Shown here piece by piece: positions 57,488 to 64,000 of a DNA stretch of 64,000 nucleotides. Below the pieces are notes generated by a model, which was not told where the DNA came from, did no database searches, and was given only the letters and a program-made list of their open reading frames with translations. Source of the stretch: Enterovibrio baiacu (GTDB lineage: Bacteria > Pseudomonadota > Gammaproteobacteria > Enterobacterales > Vibrionaceae). The translations under genes were made by a program, and so were the position numbers. How positions within the stretch are numbered: position 1 is the stretch's first letter; every line of letters begins with the position of its first letter. The stretch lies in contig NZ_SCHN01000016.1 in the NCBI RefSeq assembly GCF_004120195.1, positions 78,900 to 142,899 of the forward strand. Reading direction: 5' to 3'.

Positions 57488-58744
57488 GTGCAGGGAAGTA
57501 AAACACAAGAATTGACAACGGCAGATGGCGTTTCACTTCGCGTTAGCCAAGAACGATCAATTCGACGCAACAAAATCAAAGCGTTTTTATTGGTAGCGCC
57601 GCTGCTGATATTTCTGCTGGTGGCGTTCGTTTTACCCATTGTCGACATGCTAAAACGCAGTGTCGAAAACCCCGAAGTGCTCACTTACCTTCCCACCACG
57701 ACTGTCGCGCTACAAGAATGGAATGACGACGAACTGCCTGATGAAACTGTGTTTGCTGCGTTGGCTGTGGATTTAAAGGCTGGGGCAGAAGCGCGAACTA
57801 TAGGGAAAGTGGCGTCACGACTCAACTACGAAAAATCGGGTATGCGTTCTCTGATCATGAAATCAGCACGTAAATCCAAGCGTTTTAAAGAAGGGCCATA
57901 CAAAGAACAGTTGCTGAAAGCCGATAAACGCTGGGGCGATGTCGGTGTATGGAAGCTGATTCAGCGCGAATCTAGTCCGTATACGTTCTCGTATTACCTG
58001 AATGCGGTTGACCATAAATACGCTGATAATGGCGATATCGTGGCGCAGCCCGAACATCTACAAATCTACAATTCTCTCTTCTTCCGAACGATTTACATGA
58101 GTATCGCGATAACCTTCTTGTGTTTGTTGTTGGGATACCCGATTGCTTATTTGTTAGCAAACTTGCCGCTTCGTCAGGCCAACTTGCTGATGATTTTGGT
58201 GCTGTTACCCTTCTGGACGTCGCTGCTGGTGCGCACCGCGACATGGATTGCGATTCTTCAGCAACAAGGTGTATTGAACGATCTTATGGTCGGGGCGGGT
58301 ATTCTCTCCGATGAAGACCGGATCCAGATGATCTACAATCAGACTGGCACCTTGATTGCGATGACTCACATATTGTTGCCGTTCATGATATTGCCGCTTT
58401 ATTCCGTCATGAAAACCATATCCCCGAGTTACGTGCGCGCTGCGCGTTCGATGGGGGCGACGCCGTTTACAGCGTTTAGACGCGTCTATTTCCCTCAAAC
58501 ACTGCCTGGTATTGGTGCGGGCTCAATTCTGGTGTTTATTCTCGCGATTGGTTACTACATCACCCCCGCTTTGGTGGGTGGACAAACCGGTACCTTTATC
58601 ACCAACTTTATTGCGTATCACATGCAAACCTCGCTGAACTGGGGCTTGGCAGCCGCCATTGCGTCGATTCTTCTGATCATCGTTATCGGATTGTATTGGC
58701 TTTATAACCGCCTGATTGGCGTCGATAACGTGAAATTAGGGTAG
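57488..58744 (+). CDS. ABC permease, PotB-like with large N-terminal insertion
   Basis: 418 residues from a GTG (GGAGAG at good spacing); typical PotB-type subunits are around 275-310. After TM1 (about 32-52) comes a soluble stretch to about residue 200, probably periplasmic, charged and Lys-rich in its middle (MRSLIMKSARKSKRFKEGPY), then the remaining TM helices. The EAA loop is SYVRAARSMGATPFTAFRRVYFP near 335. The expanded form is known in some polyamine/opine-type transporters; the insertion's role is unknown. Nine bp separate it from the second permease. Confidence 0.87.
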   Translation: MQGSKTQELTTADGVSLRVSQERSIRRNKIKAFLLVAPLLIFLLVAFVLPIVDMLKRSVENPEVLTYLPTTTVALQEWNDDELPDETVFAALAVDLKAGAEARTIGKVASRLNYEKSGMRSLIMKSARKSKRFKEGPYKEQLLKADKRWGDVGVWKLIQRESSPYTFSYYLNAVDHKYADNGDIVAQPEHLQIYNSLFFRTIYMSIAITFLCLLLGYPIAYLLANLPLRQANLLMILVLLPFWTSLLVRTATWIAILQQQGVLNDLMVGAGILSDEDRIQMIYNQTGTLIAMTHILLPFMILPLYSVMKTISPSYVRAARSMGATPFTAFRRVYFPQTLPGIGAGSILVFILAIGYYITPALVGGQTGTFITNFIAYHMQTSLNWGLAAAIASILLIIVIGLYWLYNRLIGVDNVKLG

Positions 58745-58752
58745 GAAATAAC

Positions 58753-59601
58753 ATGGCTATTCCAGAGTGCGCCACCACGAGTGAAAAGGTTTGGTATGTT
58801 GCGTTTCGTATCATCTGTGCAGGGATATTTTTGTTCCTCATTGGCCCCTTGCTGGTCATTATCCCGCTAAGTTTTAACGCTGAACCCTATTTTACGTTCA
58901 CACCAGAAATGCTGAGTTTTCGTCCTGAAGGCTTTTCTTTGCGTTGGTATGACGATTTCTTTAGCTCAGAATCTTGGCAGACTGCGATCAAAAACAGCTT
59001 GATTGTCGCCATTGCCTCAACGATTCTCGCGACCGTGCTCGGCACCGTTGCAGCACTGGGGTTGTCCAGCCGCTATATGCCCTACAAAGATGCCATCATG
59101 GCGATCCTGATTTCGCCAATGATAGTGCCTTTGATCATTTCTGCGGCTGCGATGTTCTTTTTCTTTTCTCGATTCCAATTGACGCACACTTACATTGGCG
59201 TTGTGCTTGCTCACACAGCGCTGGGTATTCCCTTTGTTGTTATCACGGTGACCGCAACCTTGAGCGGCTTTGATCACTCGCTGACTCGCGCTGCTGCAAG
59301 TTTGGGAGCGAACCCGGTTTACACCTTTTTTCGGGTGGTTTTGCCGCTCGTTACGCCCGGCGTGATTTCGGGTGCGTTGTTTGCGTTTATTACGTCGTTT
59401 GATGAAGTGGTTGTGGTGCTGTTTATTGCAGGGCCTGAACAAACCACCTTGCCAATTCAGATGTGGTCGGGGATACGTGAAGAAATCAGCCCCACCATTT
59501 TGGCTGCGGCGACGTTGCTGGTGGTGTTATCGATTGCTTTGCTGACGACGTTAGAGTTCTTACGTCGGCGCGGCGCGCGTCTTCGCGGTATTGAAGAGTA
59601 G
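58753..59601 (+). CDS. ABC permease, PotC-like
   Basis: 282-residue second permease with about six TM segments and the EAA loop LTRAAASLGANPVYTFFRVVLP near 177. PLLVIIPLSFNAEPYFTF near the N-terminus is typical of PotC/PotI. It completes the ATPase / binding protein / two-permease set, so the operon encodes a whole importer. The start ATG follows TAGGAAATAAC. Confidence 0.9.
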   Translation: MAIPECATTSEKVWYVAFRIICAGIFLFLIGPLLVIIPLSFNAEPYFTFTPEMLSFRPEGFSLRWYDDFFSSESWQTAIKNSLIVAIASTILATVLGTVAALGLSSRYMPYKDAIMAILISPMIVPLIISAAAMFFFFSRFQLTHTYIGVVLAHTALGIPFVVITVTATLSGFDHSLTRAAASLGANPVYTFFRVVLPLVTPGVISGALFAFITSFDEVVVVLFIAGPEQTTLPIQMWSGIREEISPTILAAATLLVVLSIALLTTLEFLRRRGARLRGIEE

Positions 59602-59757
59602 ATGCTGAAGCGTAGATATTGAAGAGTAGTTGCTGGATTTAACGGGGCTGAGGATGTTCGTCTTCGTTTTATGCAGCTTTGTGAAAGGCTGGCTTGCCAA
59701 CGACCCATTCCCCCAAATAAGGTCATTGGCAAACCAAGCACAAATCGCAGATTATTT

Positions 59758-59853
<96 letters not shown>

Positions 59854-60207
59854 CTAGCGCGTTATCTCTTTCCAGCTCGGTACGCCTTTGCGCTTTGCAG
59901 AGAGCTTGTACCAACTTGCCATCAATAAACCGAAGACGATGCCTGTAAACAGTGACGCGTTAAAAGCGTAAATCACAGAGACGCCTAAACTGCGCCACTG
60001 CATAAACCACATGATCACACCCCAAATCGTGCCAAACCATGCAATCCCGAAAAGCACGTTAACGGCAAATGCACAAAATTGCGGTGGCGGAACGTTAATG
60101 CCAACGCGACGCGCTAAACGGTAGATGATTGGGCTGATAGAAGAAGGTAGAAAGCCTTTTTCGAGCAGTACTTGGTGTGCGTGGTCTAATTGTTGTTCAA
60201 ATTTCAT
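59854..60207 (-). CDS. DUF6404-type membrane protein
   Basis: 117-residue protein resembling the DUF6404 family: start MKFEQQLDHAHQVLLEKGF, then YRLARRVGINVPPPQF, followed by two TM helices (FAVNVLFGIAWFGTIWGVIMWF and YAFNASLFTGIVFGLLMASW). The family is uncharacterised and, as far as I recall, common in Vibrio-related bacteria. The stop codon is directly followed by the heptamer array. Confidence 0.72.
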   Translation of the reverse strand: MKFEQQLDHAHQVLLEKGFLPSSISPIIYRLARRVGINVPPPQFCAFAVNVLFGIAWFGTIWGVIMWFMQWRSLGVSVIYAFNASLFTGIVFGLLMASWYKLSAKRKGVPSWKEITR

Positions 60208-60492
60208 GTTGACTGACTGTGTTCAATTGATTGCATGCACTTTAACGCATTGAAATTCGGAAGGTAGGGGCAGTTTAGCGTTCGGTGAGCTTGCTCTCAC
60301 TCGTTGATCCAAGATGGGTGATTCGTGAGACAAACGTAGAAGTTATTGCGGTTTTTAGCGTGATTTTTGAACATGCGCGAGGGGTGGGTATATCAAGGTC
60401 TATGTTCCACTTCATCGGTGATTGAGAAGACTTATAGGAATGAGTTCGATAGTCTCAAGCCTCGTCACTTGTCTTTGGAGTATCACGCGACC

Positions 60493-61395
60493 ATGAAAAT
60501 GGATTATCAGAAGCGTTTATTACCCGTCATTCGTTTTTTGGAGGCAAACTTCAATGAACCGCTCAATCTGGTTGAAGTGGCAGCGCTTGCTAACCTATCT
60601 CCCTATCATTTTCATCGAATGTTCAAAGCGGTGCAGCAAGAAACCTTGGCCGATTTTATACGTCGCTTGCGGTTAGAAGCTGCAGCGGAAGAATTATTCA
60701 AGACGAAGCCTCCCGTGTTGAACGTCGCCCTCGATTATGGCTTTTCGTCCTCTCAGAGCCTTGCAAAAGCATTTAAGCAGCACTTTGGTGTTACCCCGAC
60801 GGCGTTTAGAGATTGCGAAGACTGGCAAATGTTCGGTGAGCTTTCACGAAGTAGCAAGATTGGACACACATTGCGCAAGATTGGAAACGCAGGCGGAGAC
60901 ACAGACCCCTATATTGGCTCCACGACATCAACGAGGAGTGAATTTATGGAAACACAACATTTTGAACCTGCCAAACTGGCTTACATCCGTGTCACGGGAC
61001 CTTATGGTGAAAGCTATGAGCCTGCCGCGGGTAAGCTTTATCAATGGGCAGGGCCGAAAGGGTTGGCTGAAGCGACCTGCATCTTTATTTATCACGATAA
61101 CCCTGAAATTACGCCAGCGGAGAAATGTCGAACCGATATTTGTTTGATGGTGCCAGAAGACACGAGTGTGCATGGGGATGTTGAACTGCAAGACTTTGCT
61201 GGTGGCAGCTATGGTGTGATGCGCAAAATCATGACCGATTTTTCGCAGTATTCTGGGGCGTGGGACGAAATCATGACAGACATGATCAACTCAGGACTAG
61301 AGCCGGACAATCGACCTTGTTTCGAGTTGTATCATGCTTACGATCAAGAAGCTCATATTGCGGATGTGAGCTTTTGCACGCCAATCAAGGTTTAA
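60493..61395 (+). CDS. AraC-family regulator with GyrI-like effector domain
   Basis: 300 residues from the ATG at 60493 (MKMDYQKRLLPVIRFLEANF); a frame-open extension of 42 codons upstream lacks similarity. The AraC double helix-turn-helix fills about 8-105 (LVEVAALANLSPYHFHRMFKAV, VALDYGFSSSQSLAKAFKQHFGVTP). The C-terminal GyrI-like small-molecule-binding domain (about 155-298) begins with FEPAKLAYIRVTGPYGESY. This is the SoxS/Rob-like 'AraC-GyrI' layout often tied to drug or stress responses. No target operon is adjacent. Confidence 0.87.
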   Translation: MKMDYQKRLLPVIRFLEANFNEPLNLVEVAALANLSPYHFHRMFKAVQQETLADFIRRLRLEAAAEELFKTKPPVLNVALDYGFSSSQSLAKAFKQHFGVTPTAFRDCEDWQMFGELSRSSKIGHTLRKIGNAGGDTDPYIGSTTSTRSEFMETQHFEPAKLAYIRVTGPYGESYEPAAGKLYQWAGPKGLAEATCIFIYHDNPEITPAEKCRTDICLMVPEDTSVHGDVELQDFAGGSYGVMRKIMTDFSQYSGAWDEIMTDMINSGLEPDNRPCFELYHAYDQEAHIADVSFCTPIKV

Positions 61396-61600
61396 CGTCC
61401 GTGCTATCTTGTTGACAAAAGCGGCAGTGCTGTCTCAGTGCTGCTGTTTTGCTTTTTGTACTCCTTTCATTATTTCCTTCACATTCACCGACGGTTAAAT
61501 CCTGCGTTTAGACCTCTGATGAAGGGGCATGCCGGAAATACTGCGCATATAATTCGCAAAGTAATCCGATAGACGCTACAGCGCCGTATAGATTCCTATT

Positions 61601-61624
61601 TGATGCATTGATGCATTGATGCAA
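61601..61624. repeat. Short 8-bp tandem repeat
   Basis: TGATGCAT, TGATGCAT, TGATGCAA, three tandem octamers in the 288-bp gap before the second AraC gene. Confidence 0.7.
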
Positions 61625-61683
61625 GCGCCACTGCGCGTCAGTGTGATTTGAGCGTAAAACAGGTGGTATGACGAAAAGGCACT

Positions 61684-62448
61684 ATGGCTGATATTTCTGA
61701 GACCTCTTCATTCAATGCTGATCACTTCAACAACTTGGTGATTGGCGTAGCTGCTAACGTGGGCAAGCATGATGCCTGTATGCATCATCATGCTAAGCCA
61801 CAACTGTTGTTTGCATCTTCTGGCTGTATGAGCATCATGCTCAATGGTGTTTGGTGCGTGGTGCCACCAGCCAGAGCAGCGTGGATCCCTGCGGGCACTG
61901 ATCATTGTGCCGAAATGCGAAACGTCGAGGCGTATCGTTCACTCTATTTTCACCGTGATGTCGCGCCAATGTTGCCGTCGGAGATAAAGATCATCTCTGT
62001 AAACGGCTTGATGAGGGAGTTGATAGAGCGCATGGCGTATTGGGAGTGGGAAATGCCCATGCAAGCACAAAAAACCGCATTCTCACTGTTCTGTGAGGAA
62101 CTCAAATCCGCAAAAGAAGAGCAATTTTCTTTGATTTTACCCACAGACCGACGAATCGCACGATGGCTAGAAGGTGTGTTGGAAGGCGAGCACATACCAG
62201 CGCCGTTAAATGAAATGGCGCAGGGGATAGGTGCGAGTGCTAAAACCATCAGTCGAATTTTCACTCGGGAAACGGGCATGCCTTATCAATCATGGCGACA
62301 GCAATGGCGGTTACAGGCATCTGTTGAGCGTCTCTCTCAGGGTGACAGCGTATCAGACGTCGCAAGTGGGCTGCACTTCTCCAGTGACAGCGCTTTTATC
62401 AGTTTTTTCCGTAAAATGACCGGAAGCACACCTGGGAGATACGTGTAA
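61684..62448 (+). CDS. AraC-family transcriptional regulator with N-terminal cupin
   Basis: 254-residue activator-like regulator. A cupin ligand-sensing region (about 30-100) contains HHHAKPQLLFASSGCMSIML and VPPARAAWIPAGTDHCAEM. The C-terminal helix-turn-helix pair (about 165-254) has APLNEMAQGIGASAKTISRIF and SVSDVASGLHFSSDSAFISFFRKMTGSTPGRYV. The ATG at 61684 is preceded by AAAGGCACT. Its targets and ligand are unknown; no gene immediately downstream is co-oriented within 150 bp except a small Fur-linked one. Confidence 0.85.
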   Translation: MADISETSSFNADHFNNLVIGVAANVGKHDACMHHHAKPQLLFASSGCMSIMLNGVWCVVPPARAAWIPAGTDHCAEMRNVEAYRSLYFHRDVAPMLPSEIKIISVNGLMRELIERMAYWEWEMPMQAQKTAFSLFCEELKSAKEEQFSLILPTDRRIARWLEGVLEGEHIPAPLNEMAQGIGASAKTISRIFTRETGMPYQSWRQQWRLQASVERLSQGDSVSDVASGLHFSSDSAFISFFRKMTGSTPGRYV

Positions 62449-62555
62449 TTCCCATTGCGCTTTGTATTGTCACTCTTCCTTGCTTTCCTCTTGTTACCAG
62501 CCGTTGATTAAAATTTACACTGTAATTTCCCTGTCAGTTTAATGTTGAAAGATTG

Positions 62556-62574
62556 TAATGAGAGTCATTCTCAT
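62556..62574. promoter_or_regulatory. Fur box
   Basis: TAATGAGAGTCATTCTCAT matches the Fur consensus core AATGAxAxTCATTxTCA closely, 38 bp upstream of the 71-residue gene. This predicts iron-repressed expression. Confidence 0.75.
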
Positions 62575-62611
62575 CTAATCTTTGTGATAAGGCAGCGCGT
62601 GGAGCATCATC

Positions 62612-62827
62612 ATGGTTCAAGGAAATATCGTTACTCATTCTGCGGTAGAGATAACGCCGAAAAAGCGAACAGTTCAGATAGAGATATCCGTTGATAGCTT
62701 GGAACGGCTCTTCCTCAACGGGCAACTCTGTGCGGCCGAGTTTAGTTGTCTGGATGTCGATTCTAAGCAAGCTGTCCAAAAGTTATGTTTGAATGCATGT
62801 GTTCATCGTCTTCAAAAGGCGCAATAA
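62612..62827 (+). CDS. Small hypothetical protein downstream of a Fur box
   Basis: 71 residues, no signal or membrane segment, family not recognised. It has two cysteines in ...LCAAEFSCLDVD and KLCLNACVHRL, and mixed alpha/beta character. The ATG follows TGGAG at good spacing. A Fur box lies just upstream and a hairpin (CGCAATAA...TTATTGCG) just downstream, so it looks like a genuine monocistronic iron-regulated gene. What it does under iron limitation is unknown. Confidence 0.6.
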   Translation: MVQGNIVTHSAVEITPKKRTVQIEISVDSLERLFLNGQLCAAEFSCLDVDSKQAVQKLCLNACVHRLQKAQ

Positions 62828-63063
62828 GCTGCGCTTTATTGCGAAATCAAAGTTAACAAAGTGTTAATTTTTCTTGTTGCTAAATTAATTTTTTAAAATA
62901 TTTACACCTACGCTTGAAAACGTTTGATTCTATCTCCATATCTTTAAGATTATCTGTTTTCTTTCTTCTTTTGGTATTGATGTTTTCCCTCTCTTTAAAG
63001 GAGAAAATAATGCCTTACTTTTCGTTAGCTTATAAATAAATTAAAAATATTTTCCATGAGATA

Positions 63064-63092
63064 CTTGAAAATAGATTAGGTGGACGCCAAAT
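63064..63092 (+). promoter_or_regulatory. Candidate sigma-32 heat-shock promoter of ibpA
   Basis: CTTGAAA (63064-63070), 14-bp spacer, CGCCAAAT (63085-63092), against the sigma-32 consensus CTTGAAA-N11..14-CCCCATnT. It lies about 85 bp upstream of the ibpA start, leaving room for the RNA thermometer leader. Confidence 0.6.
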
Positions 63093-63151
63093 AGAGTGAT
63101 GTAAGGTTGTGGCGATATTCGTGCGGCCTTTATATTAAAACTCTATTAACC

Positions 63152-63174
63152 ATATCGCTTCATTTGGAGGATAT
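63152..63174 (+). ncRNA. ROSE-type RNA thermometer in the ibpA leader
   Basis: The last leader bases fold as AUAUC-G-CU-UCAUUUGG-AG-GAUAU: AUAUC pairs with GAUAU, a lone G (63057 is C56-G57 context) bulges, then CU pairs with AG. The 5' arm contains UCGCU, the U(U/C)GCU signature of ROSE elements, which pairs with the AGGA of the ribosome-binding site and leaves a bulged G at low temperature. Melting on heating would free translation of ibpA. The fold was worked out by hand. Confidence 0.75.
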
Positions 63175-63175
63175 T

Positions 63176-63658
63176 ATGATGAAAACTATCGATTTGACCC
63201 CACTGTACCGTAATAGCGTAGGCTTTGATCGCTTTGCGTCTTTGTTGGATAACGCATTTCGTGCAGAAAGCGCTGCAGGCGGTTACCCTCCGTACAACAT
63301 CGAATCTCTTGAAGAGAACAACTATGCCATCACCCTTGCTGTCGCAGGGTTTACGCAAGATGAGCTAGACATCAATGTTGAACGTGGTGTGCTGACCATT
63401 CGTGGTGAGAAAGCAAAAGCCGAAGATAAGCATTACCTTTACCAAGGTATCGCGAACCGTACGTTTGAGCGAAAGTTCAACCTCGCTGATTATATCGAAA
63501 TTACAGGTGCTGATTTAGAAAATGGCCTATTGACCATTAAACTTCTAAAACGTATTCCAGAAGCAATGAAACCAAGAAGCATTGCAATTAATGGACAACA
63601 ACGCGTTGCGCCTGAACTTGAAAAATCCGTTGAAGAGAAGAACGCTGAACTTGTGTGA
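63176..63658 (+). CDS. ibpA: IbpA-type small heat-shock protein (Hsp20)
   Basis: 160 residues from the first of two adjacent ATGs. It is a cytoplasmic holdase that binds unfolded proteins and hands them to DnaK/ClpB. The N-terminus MKTIDLTPLYRNSVGFDRFASLLDN matches IbpA. The alpha-crystallin domain is about 40-130 (YNIESLEENNYAITLAVAGF, ELDINVERGVLTIRGEK) and the C-terminal anchoring I-x-I-type motif lies in SIAING. A ROSE-type thermometer and a sigma-32-like promoter precede it; an insertion sequence follows 44 bp downstream. Confidence 0.94.
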   Translation: MMKTIDLTPLYRNSVGFDRFASLLDNAFRAESAAGGYPPYNIESLEENNYAITLAVAGFTQDELDINVERGVLTIRGEKAKAEDKHYLYQGIANRTFERKFNLADYIEITGADLENGLLTIKLLKRIPEAMKPRSIAINGQQRVAPELEKSVEEKNAELV

Positions 63659-63701
63659 TTCTTCCGTTTATCTTGAACGATAGATTACATTTAGTTTTGG
63701 G

Positions 63702-64000
63702 CTAGCGAATCCCCTCAAAATTCCTCTTCTAAACAATGAGAAAGACGCGCACCGTACCCTTTGATCTAATGAATTTCGCCAAAAACCACATTCCACCAAG
63801 AGGAATTACCGATGCGCGATATTCAAATTCTACAAGATACATTAACTAATCAGTGTCCCACTATTCATAAAAAACGGCTTCATTCTCTGCTACTTGCGAC
63901 TCAATCCTCACTCGATGGCGCTGATCTAACACTCACAAAACTTGGTCGCTCGCTCGACGTTAGGACGACCGCTAAACATGCCATCAAGCGTGTCGACCGA
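63702..64000 (+). mobile_element. IS4-family insertion sequence (left part)
   Basis: The element probably begins at CTAGCGAATCCCCTCA (63702), which resembles the IS10-type terminal inverted repeat (CTGAGAGATCCCCTCA) in its inner half. The transposase follows on the plus strand and runs off the window, so the right end and target duplication are not seen; the 9 bp before the end (AGTTTTGGG) would be the left target copy. Confidence 0.75.
63812..64000 (+). CDS. IS4-family transposase, truncated by window edge
   Basis: First 63 codons only. MRDIQILQDTLTNQCPTIHKK and SLLLATQSSLDG, then LTLTKLGRSLDVRTTAKHAIKRVDR, are characteristic of the IS10/ISVsa-like branch of IS4 transposases. The ATG at 63812 follows AGAGGAA. 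The catalytic DDE core lies outside the window, so intactness cannot be judged. Confidence 0.88.
   Translation, partial: MRDIQILQDTLTNQCPTIHKKRLHSLLLATQSSLDGADLTLTKLGRSLDVRTTAKHAIKRVDR

Larger units (their letters stand above)
62828..63175. other. Intergenic region and ibpA leader
   Basis: About 348 bp, AT-rich. The right third holds the ibpA sigma-32-like promoter and RNA thermometer; the left part holds a hairpin after the Fur-linked gene. No other gene supported. Confidence 0.55.

Overview
The window reads as a stretch of a Vibrionaceae-type marine gammaproteobacterial chromosome (Vibrio / Photobacterium / Grimontia / Enterovibrio range). This rests on close resemblance of MngRAB, MalI-MalX-MalY, RlmF, GdhA and IbpA to enterobacterial/vibrio proteins, moderate GC with AT-rich intergenic DNA, and a DUF6404-type protein. 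It is dominated by transport, catabolism and regulation; no rRNA, tRNA, prophage or CRISPR was seen. The only mobile element is an IS4-family insertion sequence that enters at the right edge. The species is not identified.

Layout. 1-7.8 kb: a Na/Pi symporter (minus) diverges from a DeoR/GlpR regulator plus a UgpBAEC-like ABC transporter and a GpdQ-like phosphodiesterase, probably a glycerophosphodiester uptake and hydrolysis operon. Four phased GlpR-like half-sites lie between them. 7.9-13.7 kb: mngR / mngA / mngB, a complete mannosylglycerate pathway. 13.8-17.2 kb: a GFA-family protein, glutathione-dependent formaldehyde dehydrogenase and a DAACS symporter. 17.7-19.4 kb: an unknown gene and a site-2 protease. 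19.5-23.6 kb: malI / malX-malY with two MalI operators. 23.8-25.9 kb: a glycosyltransferase and a DedA-LssY fusion. 26-28 kb: a PhoPQ/QseBC-like two-component system. 28.3-31.2 kb: two lipoproteins, then tryptophanase with a tnaC leader peptide absent from ordinary ORF calls. 31.5-33.6 kb: tandem GTPase paralogues followed by a heptanucleotide repeat. 33.8-36.7 kb: a K+ channel, a YkvA-like protein and rlmF. 37-39 kb: a DUF4177 / YidD-like / TM2 cassette and an unknown Cys4 protein. 39.4-44.4 kb: gdhA and a 1180-residue RTX protein with an internal duplication. 45-48.9 kb: a PgpB-like phosphatase, DedA, RodA and PpiB. 49-53.3 kb: an RND efflux pump. 53.7-59.6 kb: an orphan ProX-like binding protein diverging from a PotABCD-like ABC operon. 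59.7-64 kb: a second heptanucleotide repeat, a DUF6404 protein, two AraC regulators, a Fur-box-preceded small gene, and ibpA with a probable sigma-32 promoter and ROSE-type RNA thermometer, then the start of the IS.

How it fits together: several units are classic substrate-inducible systems with the regulator alongside (DeoR-ugp, MngR-mngAB, MalI-malXY) or a cis-acting RNA (tnaC, ROSE). The least explained pieces are the GTPase pair, the heptamer repeat family placed just downstream of two stop codons, the duplicated RTX-propeller protein, the YidD/TM2 cassette and the Fur-linked 71-residue gene. All family assignments come from reading motifs and recalled homologues; no database search was run.
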